Assembly: GCF_032854445.1 (NCBI RefSeq)
Contig: NC_088295.1
Location: forward strand, 89,202,644 to 89,266,643
Reading direction: 5' to 3'
Length of the DNA: 64,000 nucleotides
DNA from: Liolophura sinensis
Taxonomy: Eukaryota > Mollusca > Polyplacophora > Chitonida > Chitonidae
Below the pieces are notes generated by a model. The model ran no database searches and was not told the DNA's origin. It saw only the letters and a program-made list of their open reading frames with translations. Within the stretch, counting starts at the first letter, position 1, and each line of letters starts with the position of its first letter. A program made the translations under genes and the position numbers. This document shows, piece after piece, positions 12,111 through 24,118 of the stretch.

Positions 12111-12434
12111 TATTTATTTATTTGATTGGTGTTTTACGCCGTACTCAAAAATATTTCACTTATACGACGGCGGCCTGCATTATGGTGGGGAGGAAACCGG
12201 GCAGAGCCCGGGGGGAAACCCACGACCATCCGCAGGTTGCTGACAGACCTTCGGACTTGAACTCACAGCGACTGTATTGTCGAGAAGCTCAACGGAGGCC
12301 CTGTCCATGATATCGTAGGCCGGAGAGGAAGCCAGCATGAGCTGGACTTGAACTCACAGCGACCGCTTCTGGTGAGAGGCTTCTGGGTCATCAAGCTGCG
12401 CTAGCGCGCTAACCGACTGAGCCACGGAGGCCCC
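12111..12434 (-). mobile_element. Composite tRNA-headed SINE, two head modules, with perfect 11-bp TSD
   Basis: In reverse orientation the element runs from a head complementary to ggggcctccgtggctcag (right end) to a tttatttatttatt tail (left end). The tail module includes gattggtgttttacgccgta and the body includes aggaaaccgggcagagccc. Unlike the simple copy at 55832, it holds an extra segment of roughly 100 bp (about 12253-12340) that is itself a second head: acggaggccctgtcc, then atgatatcgtagg. The insertion is flanked by agatgtgaatt at 12100-12110 and again at 12435-12445, which fixes both ends and proves that the composite moved as one unit. The 68-codon frame overlapping it is not a gene. 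Confidence 0.93.
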
Positions 12435-12445
12435 AGATGTGAATT

Positions 12446-12699
12446 AAGTTGCATGACAACTCACATCTTATGGCTTCGTTCAGTTCAACAAACATGCCAC
12501 TATGACGTCATGTGGCGCGCGATGTGTCAGTTGACATGTTAAGCTCAACAGGGCAGAATATTATGAAACATAACAACAAATCTGGCCTCTTCATTTTACC
12601 TGAAATAGGGTTAAATAGTTGCTCAAAAAGTTGCAACATATACGCCAGCTAGCACCATCACTAAGACAAAGATTCTGGACAGAGTTCGAATATCACAGC
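12446..12699. other. Spacer before the first segmental-duplication unit
   Basis: No gene or repeat identified. It contains the 11-mer catgttaagct and other short words with no structure that I can interpret. Confidence 0.4.
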
Positions 12700-13429
12700 C
12701 ATAATAGCGAAATGACCTTTAACGTGATGGGTTCCTTTATGTTAGTAATGATGCGTTTATGTGATACTGGGTGGATCACGAGATAGACAACATAGGAAGA
12801 GATCGCAGGAACGTCCGATTGCTGATGGGGTAGGCGTAATTACCTCAGAGGAAAGTCAGTGTGTTGGAAAGACTGGCTCAGAGTGACGGATTACTGTTCA
12901 TCTGAAGGTCAATGAGTTACGGGTATAATGGATTGTAGGAAATGGATTTAATTCAGTACCGATGATTTAAACATGCTTAGGGAAAAAAAATACTGTTTAA
13001 AAACACCTGTGCCTCAGAAATTTTGACCAAAAACACCAAACAAATGTGAAACCCAAGCCTATTTACGCCAAATTTTGGTTGATTAACCGTAACAACATTT
13101 GCCGTCGGGGACAGGTTGACTTATTACTGTAAGGTGGGTACGATCGAATGACAGGGGCAGGTGTGTGCGTGTCTTCAGCTGTATCACATGGCTCATGATT
13201 CTGTCACGCAGCATCAGTCACTTTCACCTGACAAAGTGAGAAGTGTGCTTAGGTTCTGATATGCTGACTTTGAGGTATGATTCCAAGCTACACCTCTTTT
13301 CCCACATTCATGGATTCATTAACGCTGTACGATTGATTGCTTTATGTGCAAGACGTTCTCCAAAATACTAATTTCCCAAGCTATCATACGTGGTGTCCTT
13401 CACTGTCGTAAAAGTGACAGTTTACCTTC

Positions 13430-13810
13430 CAGTGGTACAGAGGAGCCTGATGTCGTCTGCATCAAGACCCGCTGCACATATGTACATCTGACATCAGTTA
13501 AAGCTTTCTTTCAAATGACTGTGTGGGTGACAATATTAGCTGTATTATACTGTCTGTCTCGTGGGTGTAGATGCGTAAAGTGGGGAAAGGCGAACAATGA
13601 CCATGGTTTAATTGACATCCGATTGATAGAGGAGAAATGAGCGGGAAGAAGGCGGGTTGACTCTTTCTAACATGTGGGGATATATCGTGAAGGGGGTTTT
13701 ATGGTCGGTATGTAGAGCTTTCTACTCCTCTGAACCAGGTAGAAACTTAAAGTACGATTTTGTTGTAGGTTTTCGTGTCTGCGGTGGGCATGTGATAAAA
13801 TATTAATCAA
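13430..13810. other. Block shared only by units A and B; possible exon relic
   Basis: This block is about 90 percent similar to 20890-21285 and is absent from the matching position of units D and E. On the minus strand the best-conserved stretch reads GLDADDIRLLCTTG in both copies, and the c/t difference there is synonymous. In this copy the frame is closed by stops, including one just after that stretch. It is therefore at best a dead exon, and may simply be young duplicated non-coding DNA. Confidence 0.35.
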
Positions 13811-14262
13811 TCTGATCGGTGATAACTTTTCGTTTTTTGCCACCAACATTGTTAAAATGAAAAAAAGTCTATACAATAAAGTTTGGAAACACCACGGGTT
13901 ACACGAAGACTTACCTCCCACATGCGACACGCCGATTATGTACGTAGCATGACATTTTCATTCGTAAAAGGCATCACTGCCGCTAACGCTTACGGATTTG
14001 ATTGTATCAAAACATTATATTGACACACACCCATAACAACAAAATATCTAAAAGAACTGATGAAATAAAAGATAAATGTAGTTGAATTACATAGAGGAGG
14101 AAACATAACCAAAGTTTATGCACCCCTTATTCTAACATTCTTAACACAGTCAATACAATACTTTAAATATTTTTTAATTGTGGACTGAACCAGACGTAGC
14201 TATGATTTAGTTCTCTTAACTTAACGGTTTGTCGGTTGTTACGTTACCCCGACAGATGAATA

Positions 14263-14312
14263 AATGAATGATTATGGCTTAACGCCACATAGGCAATGTT
14301 GCAGCCATATCG
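14263..14312. repeat. Possible relic of a molluscan SINE tail
   Basis: The words ttatggcttaacgccacata and ggcaatgttgcagccatat resemble the 3' part of molluscan SINEs that contain a taacgcc core. Only about 50 bp is recognisable, so this is tentative. Confidence 0.3.
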
Positions 14313-15407
14313 TGGTGACCCAGGCAGATGAAGAATGTTTAAGACAGAATAGTGTCCATTGTGCAGTCTGATATAGATCACAAGAGGCCTAGATAGTAAT
14401 TATATTGGTTATGTGGACTTACTAGATCAGAATACCCGTTTTCCTGGCAATAATAGCGCTCGTGACCTCGTAATGATGTGGGATAGTTGGTGTTTAATGG
14501 TCACTCTTGTCTGTCCCTGTAGAAAGGATGGGCACAGTCTGCGAGGAGGCAATATTCTTGCTTGTAAACACAAGAACATTTGTGCGATATCGCAGTTGTT
14601 GATACCCTTACAAATACTTTTGCTTTGTTAGGAGTCGATAAAAATAATATTTTTTCTTACATTTGGTAACTCCCGATACATTCCTTCCGAACGTCATATC
14701 TAACACTGGAAGCACTGCGTTTAAACTGCAATTAGCAAATTTACATAGCTTTTGACATTTTCTGATTGAGTAATCAATTCTATCTATATGAAAGTCTGCT
14801 GTCTGTTGGTATCCAGATTCGTGAACGTCTCGTCTGTATGTCCTGTAGTACTGATGGCTGGAATTGTGGTAAGTCCTTTACTCGATGTCTACGAAGAGGA
14901 TTTTAAGTGCAATATAAATTGACAATGTATGATATAATACGATCATTGGCAAGAGGCTTTTATGTTATTTTGTCATTACTATATTCTTCTCAAACATTTA
15001 TCAATCAGTATAGTATAATATCCTTTTCAAAATTTAGCACGAACGTCTCACCATAATTAAATATAGGATGTTTCGTGTTATTGGTATTAGGTAGGAATTG
15101 ATATGAACTGATTGAGTGGCGTGTGACTCCGAGTCAGATGGGATGGGATAGTCGCCAGAGCCATGAATATCTTTAGCCGTCTGTGTTAGTGCTCTGCAAA
15201 AAATATTGAACGGTTAAATCTAGATACCGTTAAACCTCAGCATAGTGCAAAAAATCGAACACAGAGCGAAAAATAGTGTCAAGTGTCTGAGATAAAATAG
15301 AAAATTATTAAATTTGAATATTTATCTATTCTTGTTACATAAGCTTCACAGTGTATATTTTAGCCCGACATTAAAATATAGTTGTTATATAAACACATGG
15401 CCTAGGA

Positions 15408-15627
15408 TATTTATTTATTTGATTGGTGTTTTACGCCGTACTCAAGAATAATTCACCTTTACGACGTCGGCCAGCATTATGGTGAGAGGAAACAGGGCAG
15501 AGCCCCGGTGGGTGGGTGGGGGACCCACGACCATCAGCTCGTTGCTGGAAGAACTTCGGACTTGAACTCACAGCGACTGTATTGTTGAGAAGCTCAACGG
15601 AGGCCCTGTCCATGATATCGTAGGCTG
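15408..15627 (-). mobile_element. SINE copy with rearranged head
   Basis: From the left: a tatttatttatttg tail, gattggtgttttacgccgta, a body (gaggaaacagggcagagc) and then the alternative head module seen inside the composite at 12111: ggaggccctgtcc and atgatatcgtaggc. The second, standard head of the 12111 copy is missing. A 9-bp GGGT expansion near 15508 is private to this copy. No target-site duplication was recognised, so it could be 5' truncated or represent a simpler subfamily. Confidence 0.85.
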
Positions 15628-16154
15628 TTTTACCGGTTTGGGGGTTAAACAGAAGCATAGCTATAATATAACTCCTTCCTAGTTTTCATCACCCTCTGAT
15701 CAATGTCAGATAGCTCTGTTGTGGACAGGATCTCGTCTACATCTCCTAGTAGTTAGTTTCTACACGAACCTTTATACATGCATTTCGTCACGCGAGTCGA
15801 CTATTCGTGGTACTGGCAGAGTTCTATGATGTCCGTGATGACCGAAAAGGACGTTCAGGCTTGGTTTATTACTCCATTGACCATGAGGTATAATAACAGA
15901 CCTTCAGAATACACAGCTAAAACCAGAGCAGCAAAGGACAGTTTGATAAATGACAAATGGTCACACTGAACTGGTGAAATACCTTCTGTTCTCCACTTAC
16001 CACAGTTAGGTTTTTATTATAGCATTTCTTAATTGTATATATGTTGAAATGGTAGCAAATTATACACGCTTCCTAGGTTAAGCATTATTAGGTCAAAAAT
16101 GCAGTAACGTTAATTGCAATTTCTTGCACGTCACTGGTCTAGAATTATTCAACA

Positions 16155-16370
16155 TGCTGTATCAACATACAATAACATTAACACAATGCCAGTGTATTAT
16201 GCTGTATCAACATACAATAACATTAACACAATGCCAGTGTATTATGCTGTATCAACATACAATAACATTAACACAATGCCAGTGTATTATGCTGTATCAA
16301 CATACAATAACATTAACACAATGCCAGTGTGTTATGCTGTATCAACATACAATAACATTAAAACAATGCA
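16155..16370. repeat. 45-bp minisatellite, 4.8 copies
   Basis: Units starting tgctgtatcaacatacaata begin at 16155, 16200, 16245, 16290 and 16335. The first four are nearly identical, and the last carries aaacaatgcaa at its end. Because 45 is a multiple of three, open frames of 115 and 102 codons run through it; they are artefacts of the period. It is private to unit A. Confidence 0.95.
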
Positions 16371-18134
16371 AAGGGCAGAAACCAAAACCCATTGGAAAAG
16401 GTTCAAGACGAAGAGAGAGTGTGAAGTTTTGATAGAACACCACAATATTCATGTTGCTTAATTTTTGTCACAATCTTTTGTTTTACAGAGGCATATGCAT
16501 GTGATAGGCTATAAATGTTGTGTGTTCACCATTCAGTCATCACTGATACGTTCTCAGATGACGTGTCGTTATTACTTAATAAATAACCCTGCAATGTTAT
16601 GATGAATTTTCTTCCAGTTGGGGCAAATTGTGCTACGCTTTACGCTTTCTATAGCACCCATGGGATTTTACTCTTCCTTTTCTCTCCACCAGGTTAAATA
16701 ACACACCCCATAAATAACATTGCCTCTATTTAGGCACCTTAAAAATGTCGAGAATTTCCAAGAACTAATATTTCCGTCTTTCCAGAAAGACATATAGGTC
16801 AGTCAAACAGATCTTAATACTTTTCCTCCCGTCTTGACATGGGAAAGTTTGTGACGGCTCTAAGCACGATCTACCGGAAAAAAAGAGAACAATAAATGTA
16901 ACTTGTAAATGTATGCGGACATATTGTTTTACGATGTGCACGTATATTTTGGTGTCTCACAATGCAAAAAATGTAGTAAGGTTAAGGAAAACGGTAGGAA
17001 AAAGCCCTGCGTTAACGGATTTATACAAGTATTTCTTGATGTTCAAAATTGATAAAAATGTTTACCATAAGATTTGCATTTTTTCAACGTGTGCACTTCT
17101 CAATCTACCATCTTCCTGTCTACCCTTTTTCTCTGTGTGATTTAACTGATATTTTCTCCCCTAAGAAAGTGTTTTAAGCACTTAACTGCTCCGCTCTAAG
17201 CCCTGCACCCTGTGCCTCTACATAATCCTGAACACGTGTTAATCTGTTATCAGAAATTATCCTTTTTTTGTGACCTCTTTTAGGTTTGTACACCTAACAG
17301 CCCGAACAAGGCCCTTGATGGCAGATCTGTCAGTCATCACGTCTAGTTATAGGTTGCTCTTATTGATGTGATTAATTATAGGCAATAATCTTATTATGGT
17401 ACAACGAGCGATAATGCTAGGACCATGAATATAGAGCCCTGCTATCAGAGTTACCAGATTTGCTATAATTTATATTCTGATGCGATGATCTGTGAACAGA
17501 ATAAACATAAATATAAAAACATAATAAATATAAACATTGTTTTTCAGTGATTGTCACATTCCTGATACGTTTCCTGATCAAAATAATCAAATTTCTTGTA
17601 AACTTGATTAAAGCTCAACTGGTCGACCTGAAGTACTACATGTGCGTCATTCTCATTCGTATATTACGTGCAACATCTCTTTCGTTTTGACTTTAATGAT
17701 GTTGATTTTTAATATGATATGTAATCATTATAATGTGTGGTGAGACGGTTGTTTTATTGGATACAAATTGTATAGAGATAGACAAGGCGAGCCGCAGATG
17801 TACCGCATGTTGCCTGCCTCTGCCTGTGTGAACGGTTATTAGACGCTATGTCATGGATGCAATGCGTAATGCTCATTTGCGTTTGATTCAGTAGGCTGTA
17901 ACATGATATTCAGGCGTTTAGAGAAGGTTTTGCAGTTAGATAAAATATAGCTTTTTGTGGGTAATTGGATGTGTTGGTCACTAAGTTTGTAAAAAGAATC
18001 CCCCAAAGCGGCGTCTTGAGTACCAGGCTGAATGCCCACACGCAATTTTACCGGCCAGTGGTAGAGCTGGAAAAAAAAGTCACCGTTCAGCTATGTGACA
18101 AAAATATTTCGGTAAATTGTGCTTGGCTTTATTT

Positions 18135-18180
18135 TGTTAATTAGTGTTTTACACCTTACTCAAATATATTTAACTATTTC
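18135..18180 (-). mobile_element. Decayed SINE tail fragment
   Basis: The words attagtgttttacaccttac and tcaaatatatttaact match the 3' tail module of the SINE at 12111. A similarly decayed fragment sits at the matching place in unit E (46440), so the insertion probably predates the duplication. Confidence 0.65.
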
Positions 18181-18914
18181 TAACTGAGGTCGTCTTAAGA
18201 GTGTTAGTGTACATGGTTATTGGCCACTATACATTGTTTACTGAACGCATACTCTATATACCATCTGTCTGTTCATGTTTAGGAAGGAACAGTCACGTCG
18301 CCATCTCTCTTTACACTCAAAATAACAGTATATTTCTCTGACCAGTGGCATATTTTGTCACAGTTGCAAGTCACTGACTATGCCTGGAGAAGGAACTCGC
18401 AGTTAATCCGTTGTTCGTCCAATCAACTGTGTGTTGCACGCAGACTTGTAGTGCCTTGTAATTTGACCCTATGTACTTCGGAAAAACCATCACTAAATGA
18501 AGTAAGAAAGCTGGACAGTTATCATTGGTAAACATTGTGCTGGCTCAGCGCGAGCCCCCTTGTAAATCTGCCATGTGACACGGACTCGAGCCCCCTTATA
18601 AATCAGCCATCTGACACGGACTCCAATACCGGTTTATATCACGGTCCGGAATCTACAGATGTGGTCTCACCTGATACCACACTATTAACATTTTTTGGTA
18701 AACGTTCACCGCTTACTGTATATCATTTTACACATATTGTGTAAATGTTCAACTTTTACAGTAAACATTCTACAATTCTGAGATGAACTAAGGTGTTTTT
18801 GCTTGAATTAGAACATTTCACATTGCGATAGTCGCATTCAGTACGGGTATATCCCACTCTCCTTGGACTTTTAATTTATGTACACTAAATCACTACTTTA
18901 CTAAAGCATTAATA

Positions 18915-19092
18915 TGCCTATAGGCCTACTGCAGCATGCATGAATGATGACTAAAAATAGGCCTATAGGCCTACTGCAGCATGCATGAATGATACTAAAA
19001 ATAGGCCTATAGGCTTACTGCTGCATGCATGAATGATGACTGCAAATGGGCCTATAGGCCTACTGAAGCAAACATGAATGATGACTGCAAAT
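18915..19092. repeat. 45-46-bp tandem repeat with palindromic words, 4 copies
   Basis: Each unit contains the palindrome taggcctata or its half, then ctactgcagc, then atgcatgaatgatgac. Starts of the cctactg core are 45-46 bp apart. The right copy is the most diverged (actgaagcaaacatg). Private to unit A; no coding potential. Confidence 0.9.
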
Positions 19093-20812
19093 CAAGGCTG
19101 CATCAGTTTGGGTAATGTTTCAGTGAAGGTTTACTCATGACCGGTGAGCGTCTACCAAGATAAACGTTAACGTTACATTGCAAAGATAAATGTATACTTT
19201 CACGTGAAGTGAAACTATACTAAGTCAGATGCAGTCGAACTGTACCTTTTCACTAAACGCTTACGAGAAAATTTTAACAGTGCAGTTTCTTACAGGGCAG
19301 TAAACATAATACAGCACCAGAGACAAACTGATGTTATCTGTAGATTTCTCCAGTCTAGGACCACTCACATGTCACATCGAGTGTCTGAGAATCGATGAAA
19401 TGTTTCCGGCAGATCTCATCCACGCTCAATGGTAGTTTGAGTATAAGGCTAACATAGCGCGCTAGGGGGGCAAATGTGTGCATAAATGTGTGGGTAGGCT
19501 GTATGTGAGTGGTTCTTTTGAATTTTCAGGTATTATTTACTGTTTGCCTTGTGACTACACAGTATTATACAAGCCCTTTGTTCCTAGTGGTACATGCGGT
19601 TTTGCTATTTCCTGTTAGGGGAGTTTCGAATTCGAAATCTTTTGTTACTAAAAAGTAAAATAGTCCTTTTGTATCAAGTGACTTGTCAAAAATGTTAGGC
19701 AACATGTGTTGACATTTTTTTGCCGACCACCTCTCTCTCCATTTTCTGGATAGTCGACTAACACCACTAATTTGCTATAGGAACTTCTTAAGTTCACGAA
19801 GGTTCAGTTCTTTAATGTTCTCCATTGTTTGCTTGGACTATTTTTTTTGAAAACTTTTTCAGGCGCCCGTGTTAAAGTAAATGTAATTAAATGTGGTTGC
19901 CTAAGATTTCTGATAGGTCACGTAGGACGTTTTTACCTTCAGGAATAAAAGAGCGACAACACAATGAACGTGCTGTGTATGTTGTGTTAACAACGAAGTG
20001 TTTACGCGATACGGTGTTACTCGAGATAGATCAGGTTAGGTGATGTCTTTGATGTTCATTATGACCACAGATGAAACAAAGGACTGTATTGTAGGAATGT
20101 CCAGTTGGTGAGCGCACGGGCCTTATAACCTAAGAGAAAAGTCTGTACTGGAACGATTGACGGAGAATGACGGATTGCTGTTGATCTAAAGGGTAATGAG
20201 TTACGGGTATAATGGATTGTAGGCAATGAATCGAATTCAAGACAGATGATTTAGGTTCACGCTTACAAAAAAACCCCATAAAGGCTGTTTAAAAACAGCT
20301 GCATCACGGAAATAACCAAAAAAGGAAACAAACTTGAAAACCTAGCGTGCTTACTTGAACTCAACCTTAGATGAATAACCATAACGGCATTTGTTGTCAC
20401 TGACAGGCTAACATATTGTTGTAAGGTGGATATGATCGGGTTGCAGGAGCAGCTGTGAACTTGTCCTCAGCTTTGTCACGCGGCTGATGTGTGTCCCAGG
20501 GAGTGTCACAAAACATCTGTCACTGTGAGAAACCGAGAAATGTGGTGAGTTAAGGCGAGTCACAAAAGAGGGCTGCATAGGTATAGGACAGACTATGGCA
20601 GTCAACAGTCGAGCCAAGGTGGTCCCAGGTGGTCGTGAGGGATGATTTCAAGCTACACAACTTTTCCCACATTCATTTATGTTGTAGCAAAACAATCTAC
20701 TAGAATTTCTATTTCTACCGGATTCATTTACTTTGTAAGATTGATTGCTTTATGTGCAAGGCATTCTCGAAGATAATGATTTTCCACGCTGCCATCCTAA
20801 ACAGGTGCCCTT

Positions 20813-21085
20813 TTATTTGTAATACTTTTCGTAGAGCAAGTTGATTTTAATCTCTGACGTGTGGCCTTCTCTGTCATAAAAGTGGACATTTACCTGTCCA
20901 GTGGTGCAGAGGAGCCTGATGTCGTCTGCATCAAGACCCGCCACACACATGTGACAACTGACATCATTTAGAGCTTTCTTTCTAATGACTGTGTGGGTGA
21001 CAAGGTTAACTGTATTCTGCTGTCTGTCTCGTCTGTCATGCGTAAAGCGGGGAAAGGCGAACAATGACCATGGTTTAATTAACAA
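20813..21085 (-). pseudogene. Possible exon relic, open in unit B only
   Basis: A 90-codon minus-strand frame. Its core, CVAGLDADDIRLLCTTGQ, is followed by CAG then GTAAAT, a good splice donor context. In the sister block in unit A the same frame is interrupted and the donor is altered to AGGTAAACT. I do not recognise the family. What favours coding is the conservation of a 14-residue stretch between two copies, the only difference there being a third-position c/t. What goes against it is the small sample, the absence of partner exons, and a competing plus-strand frame at 21104-21346. Confidence 0.25.
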
Positions 21086-22092
21086 CGGGTTAATAGAGGA
21101 GAAATGGGCGGGAAGAAGGCGATGACTCTTTCTGACTTGTTGGGATATATCGTGAAGGGAGTTTCATGGTCGGTTTTGGGGGCTTTTTACTCCTCTGAAC
21201 CAGGTAGAAACTTAAAGTACGATTTTGTTGTAGGTTTTCGTGTCTGCGGTTGGCATGTGATAAATATTAATCAATCTGCTTGGTTATGGCTTTGTTATAC
21301 GCTAGTCAAAGAGCAGTATGACAATTTTAAAGTAATATGGATTTAGCTAGGTGAACACTTAAGATTCATGTACATGTACATGTGCTTGTACTTGTATAAG
21401 ATTTGAGTGAAAGTTCGCAAGCAGCACCATTTACACAAAGAAGCATATAACATGGCGATTTGTTTTTAATGTTTAAGGCTCTCTGTGCATTTATTACTTT
21501 CTTTTTATGTGGGTTTTAGTGTGTCCATATTATACTGACATACACCATACATTAAAATATTTAAAAGGCAAAAGAGCTGAAAAAGGGAAAGATAAATGTA
21601 GTTGAATCATAGAGGAACAAACTTGATTAAATTTTGTGCTCTCGGAATCCTAACATTCTTAACATAGTGCATAATATGTTTTAAATATTTTTATTTATAG
21701 GAAATGTAATTTTATTGAAACAGCCTTTAAAAATCCGCAAGGAACATTGGTCGCGTCATGAGTTACATCGGCTTACAGGAATCAAGCATTTCAGAGATCT
21801 ATCTCCTTGTAGGATTACATCAGAATCGTACCATGTTCTGGGACAGTTTGCTGCAATCGGGTCAAATCTACCTGTGGAAACGGACGATGAATATCTGTGA
21901 CTGGTAATGAAATCGTCCGTTAAACTGATTTACTGGCAGAGAACAGCCCATTTCTAATAATCGATTGTGTGGTTATTATCTCATACGTCTTATCTATCTT
22001 ATTTCAAAATGACCAACCGTCATTTATAGACTCTTTTGTTCGACCAATATTTATTCACAGCTCTGACATTCTAGCGTAAACCTAACAATAAG

Positions 22093-22135
22093 GTGGGCCG
22101 AACCAGACGTAGCTAAGATTAGTCCAGCTAACTAT
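22093..22135. repeat. Single seed-type 51-bp monomer relic, left of the main array
   Basis: Reads gaaccagacgtagctaagat and then tagtccagctaac, matching one monomer of the satellite that starts 480 bp further on. It sits in the duplicated flank copy within unit B and was not amplified. Confidence 0.8.
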
Positions 22136-24118
22136 AAGCTATATGTAGTAATCTGATTGGTCACTAGGACTTAATAGATCACTATGCCCGTCTCCTTGGT
22201 AATCATAGCGTTCCGGACCACGTAATGATGTGTGAATTTATTTGAACATTTTCATACCATAACTTCCTTATATAAGTTTACACGGAATCTTAACTTGGTG
22301 CGTGAAATGGTTGGAAATCGGGACTACAGCCTTGTACGGAATGCCTGAAATGATTTGGATCTTATCACATACTGCAAATCAGGCCATATATACATGTGTA
22401 AACAGACAATGTTTATATGGGGTTAGTAATGGAGTCTTCCATTAACAGATTTACTGGCAGAGAATAGCCCATTTCTGACAATCGATCGGATGGTTATTAT
22501 CTCATACGTCTTCTATACTAGTAGCTTATTTCAAAATGGCAAAACGTCTGTTGTGCGCTCTTTTGTTTGTCTGATATTTATTTCCAGCTCTAACATTTTC
22601 TCATGGAAACCTACCAATATGATTAGTCCTCGTAACCTGCCAATATGGCGGTGAGAACCAGACCCAGCTAAGATTAGTCCTCGTAACCCACCAATATGGT
22701 GGAGAGATCCAGACGTAGCTAACGTTAGTTCTCGTAACCCACCTATATTGCGGAGAGAACCAGACGTAGCTAAGATTAGTCCTCGTAACCTTCCAATATC
22801 GTAGTCCGACCCAGACGTACCTAAGGTTAGTTCTCGAAACCTACCAATATGGTAGTTCGACCCAGACGTAGCTAATATTAGTCCTCGAAACCTACCAATA
22901 TGGTAATCCGACCCAGACGTAGCTAAGGTTAGTTCTCGTAACCTACCAATATGGTAGTCCGACCCAGACGTAGCTAAGTTTAGTTCTCGTAACCCACCAA
23001 TATGACGGTGAGAACCAGACGTAGCTAAGATGAGTCCTCGTAACCCACCAATATGGTGGAGAGAACCAGACGTGGCTAAAATGAGTCCTCGTAACATTCC
23101 TCGTAACCTACCTATATGGCAGTCCAGATGTAGATAAGATTAGTCCTCGTAACCTACCTATATGGTAATCCGACCCAGACGTAGCTAAGGTTAGTTCTTG
23201 TAACCTAGTTATATGGCGGTCAGAACCAGACGTAGCTAAGTTTAGTCTTCGTAACCGACCAATATGGCGGAGAGAACCAGACGTAGCTAAGATTGGTTCT
23301 CGTAACCTACCAATATGGTAGTCCGACCTAGACTTAGCTAAGGTTAGTTCTCGTAACCTAGCTATATGGCAGTGAGAACCAGACGTAGCTAAGATTGGTT
23401 CTCGTAACCTACCTATATGGTAGTCCGACCCAGACGTAACTAAGGTTAGTTCTCGTAACCTACCTATATGGCGGTGAGAACCAGACGTAGCTAAGATTAG
23501 TCCTCGTAACCTACCTATATGGTAGTCTGACCCAGACGTACCTAAGATTAGTTCTCGTAACCTACCTATATGGTAGTCTGACCCAGACGTAGCTAAGATT
23601 AGTTCTCGTAACCTACCTATATGGCGGTGAGAACCAGACGTAGCTAAGATTAGTCCTCGTAGCCTACCAATACGGTAGTCCGACCCAGACGTAGCTAAGG
23701 TTAGTTCTCGTAACCTATCTATATGGCGGTCAGAACGAGACGTAGCTAAGGTTAGTCCTCTTAACTTACCAATATGGCAGAGGGAGCCAGACGTAGCTAA
23801 GGTTAGTTCTCGTAACCTGCCTATATGGCGGTCAGAATCAGACGTAGCTAAGATTAGTCCTCGTAACCTATCAATATGGAGGAGAGAACCAGACGTAGCT
23901 AGGATTGGCTTTCGTAACCTACCAATATGGTAGTCCGACCCAGACGTAGCTAAGGTTAGTTCTCGTAACCTACCTATATGGCGGTGAGAACGAGACGTAG
24001 CTAAGGTTAGTTCTCGTAACCTACCTGTATAGCCGTGAGAACGAGACGTAGCTAAGATTAGTCCTCGTAACTTACCAATATGGCAGAGGGAGCCAGACGT
24101 AGCTAAGGTTAGTCCTCG

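Larger units (their letters stand above)
12700..19960. repeat. Segmental duplication unit A (about 7.2 kb, most complete copy)
   Basis: This is the reference copy of the module that recurs to about 57.8 kb. Landmarks in order: gcgtttatg word (12751), gagttacgggtataatgga (12909), ctgtaaggtgggtacgatcg (13127), tgattgctttatgtgcaaga (13332), an exon-like block (13430-13810), gaaccagacgtagcta (14187), cgtaatgatgtggga (14470), cattttctgattgag (14755), caagacgaagagagag (16402), cacccatgggattttac (16656), gaacagaataaacat (17496), ggcgtcttgagtacc (18010), tgccttgtaattt (18454) and ctccagtctaggacca (19349). It then returns to the gcgataagg-type word at about 20000. No gene is visible in it; the stretches between entries listed separately are AT-rich non-coding sequence. 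Spacing from unit A to unit B is about 7.24 kb, measured on two landmarks. Confidence 0.85.

Noticed and set aside
16155-16370. CRISPR-like array
   Set aside because: Direct repeats are contiguous with no unique spacers, and the context is a eukaryotic genome.
22531-23097. 188-codon minus frame in the left part of the 51-bp satellite
   Set aside because: Same reason as the other satellite frames: a 17-codon period with no evidence beyond being open.
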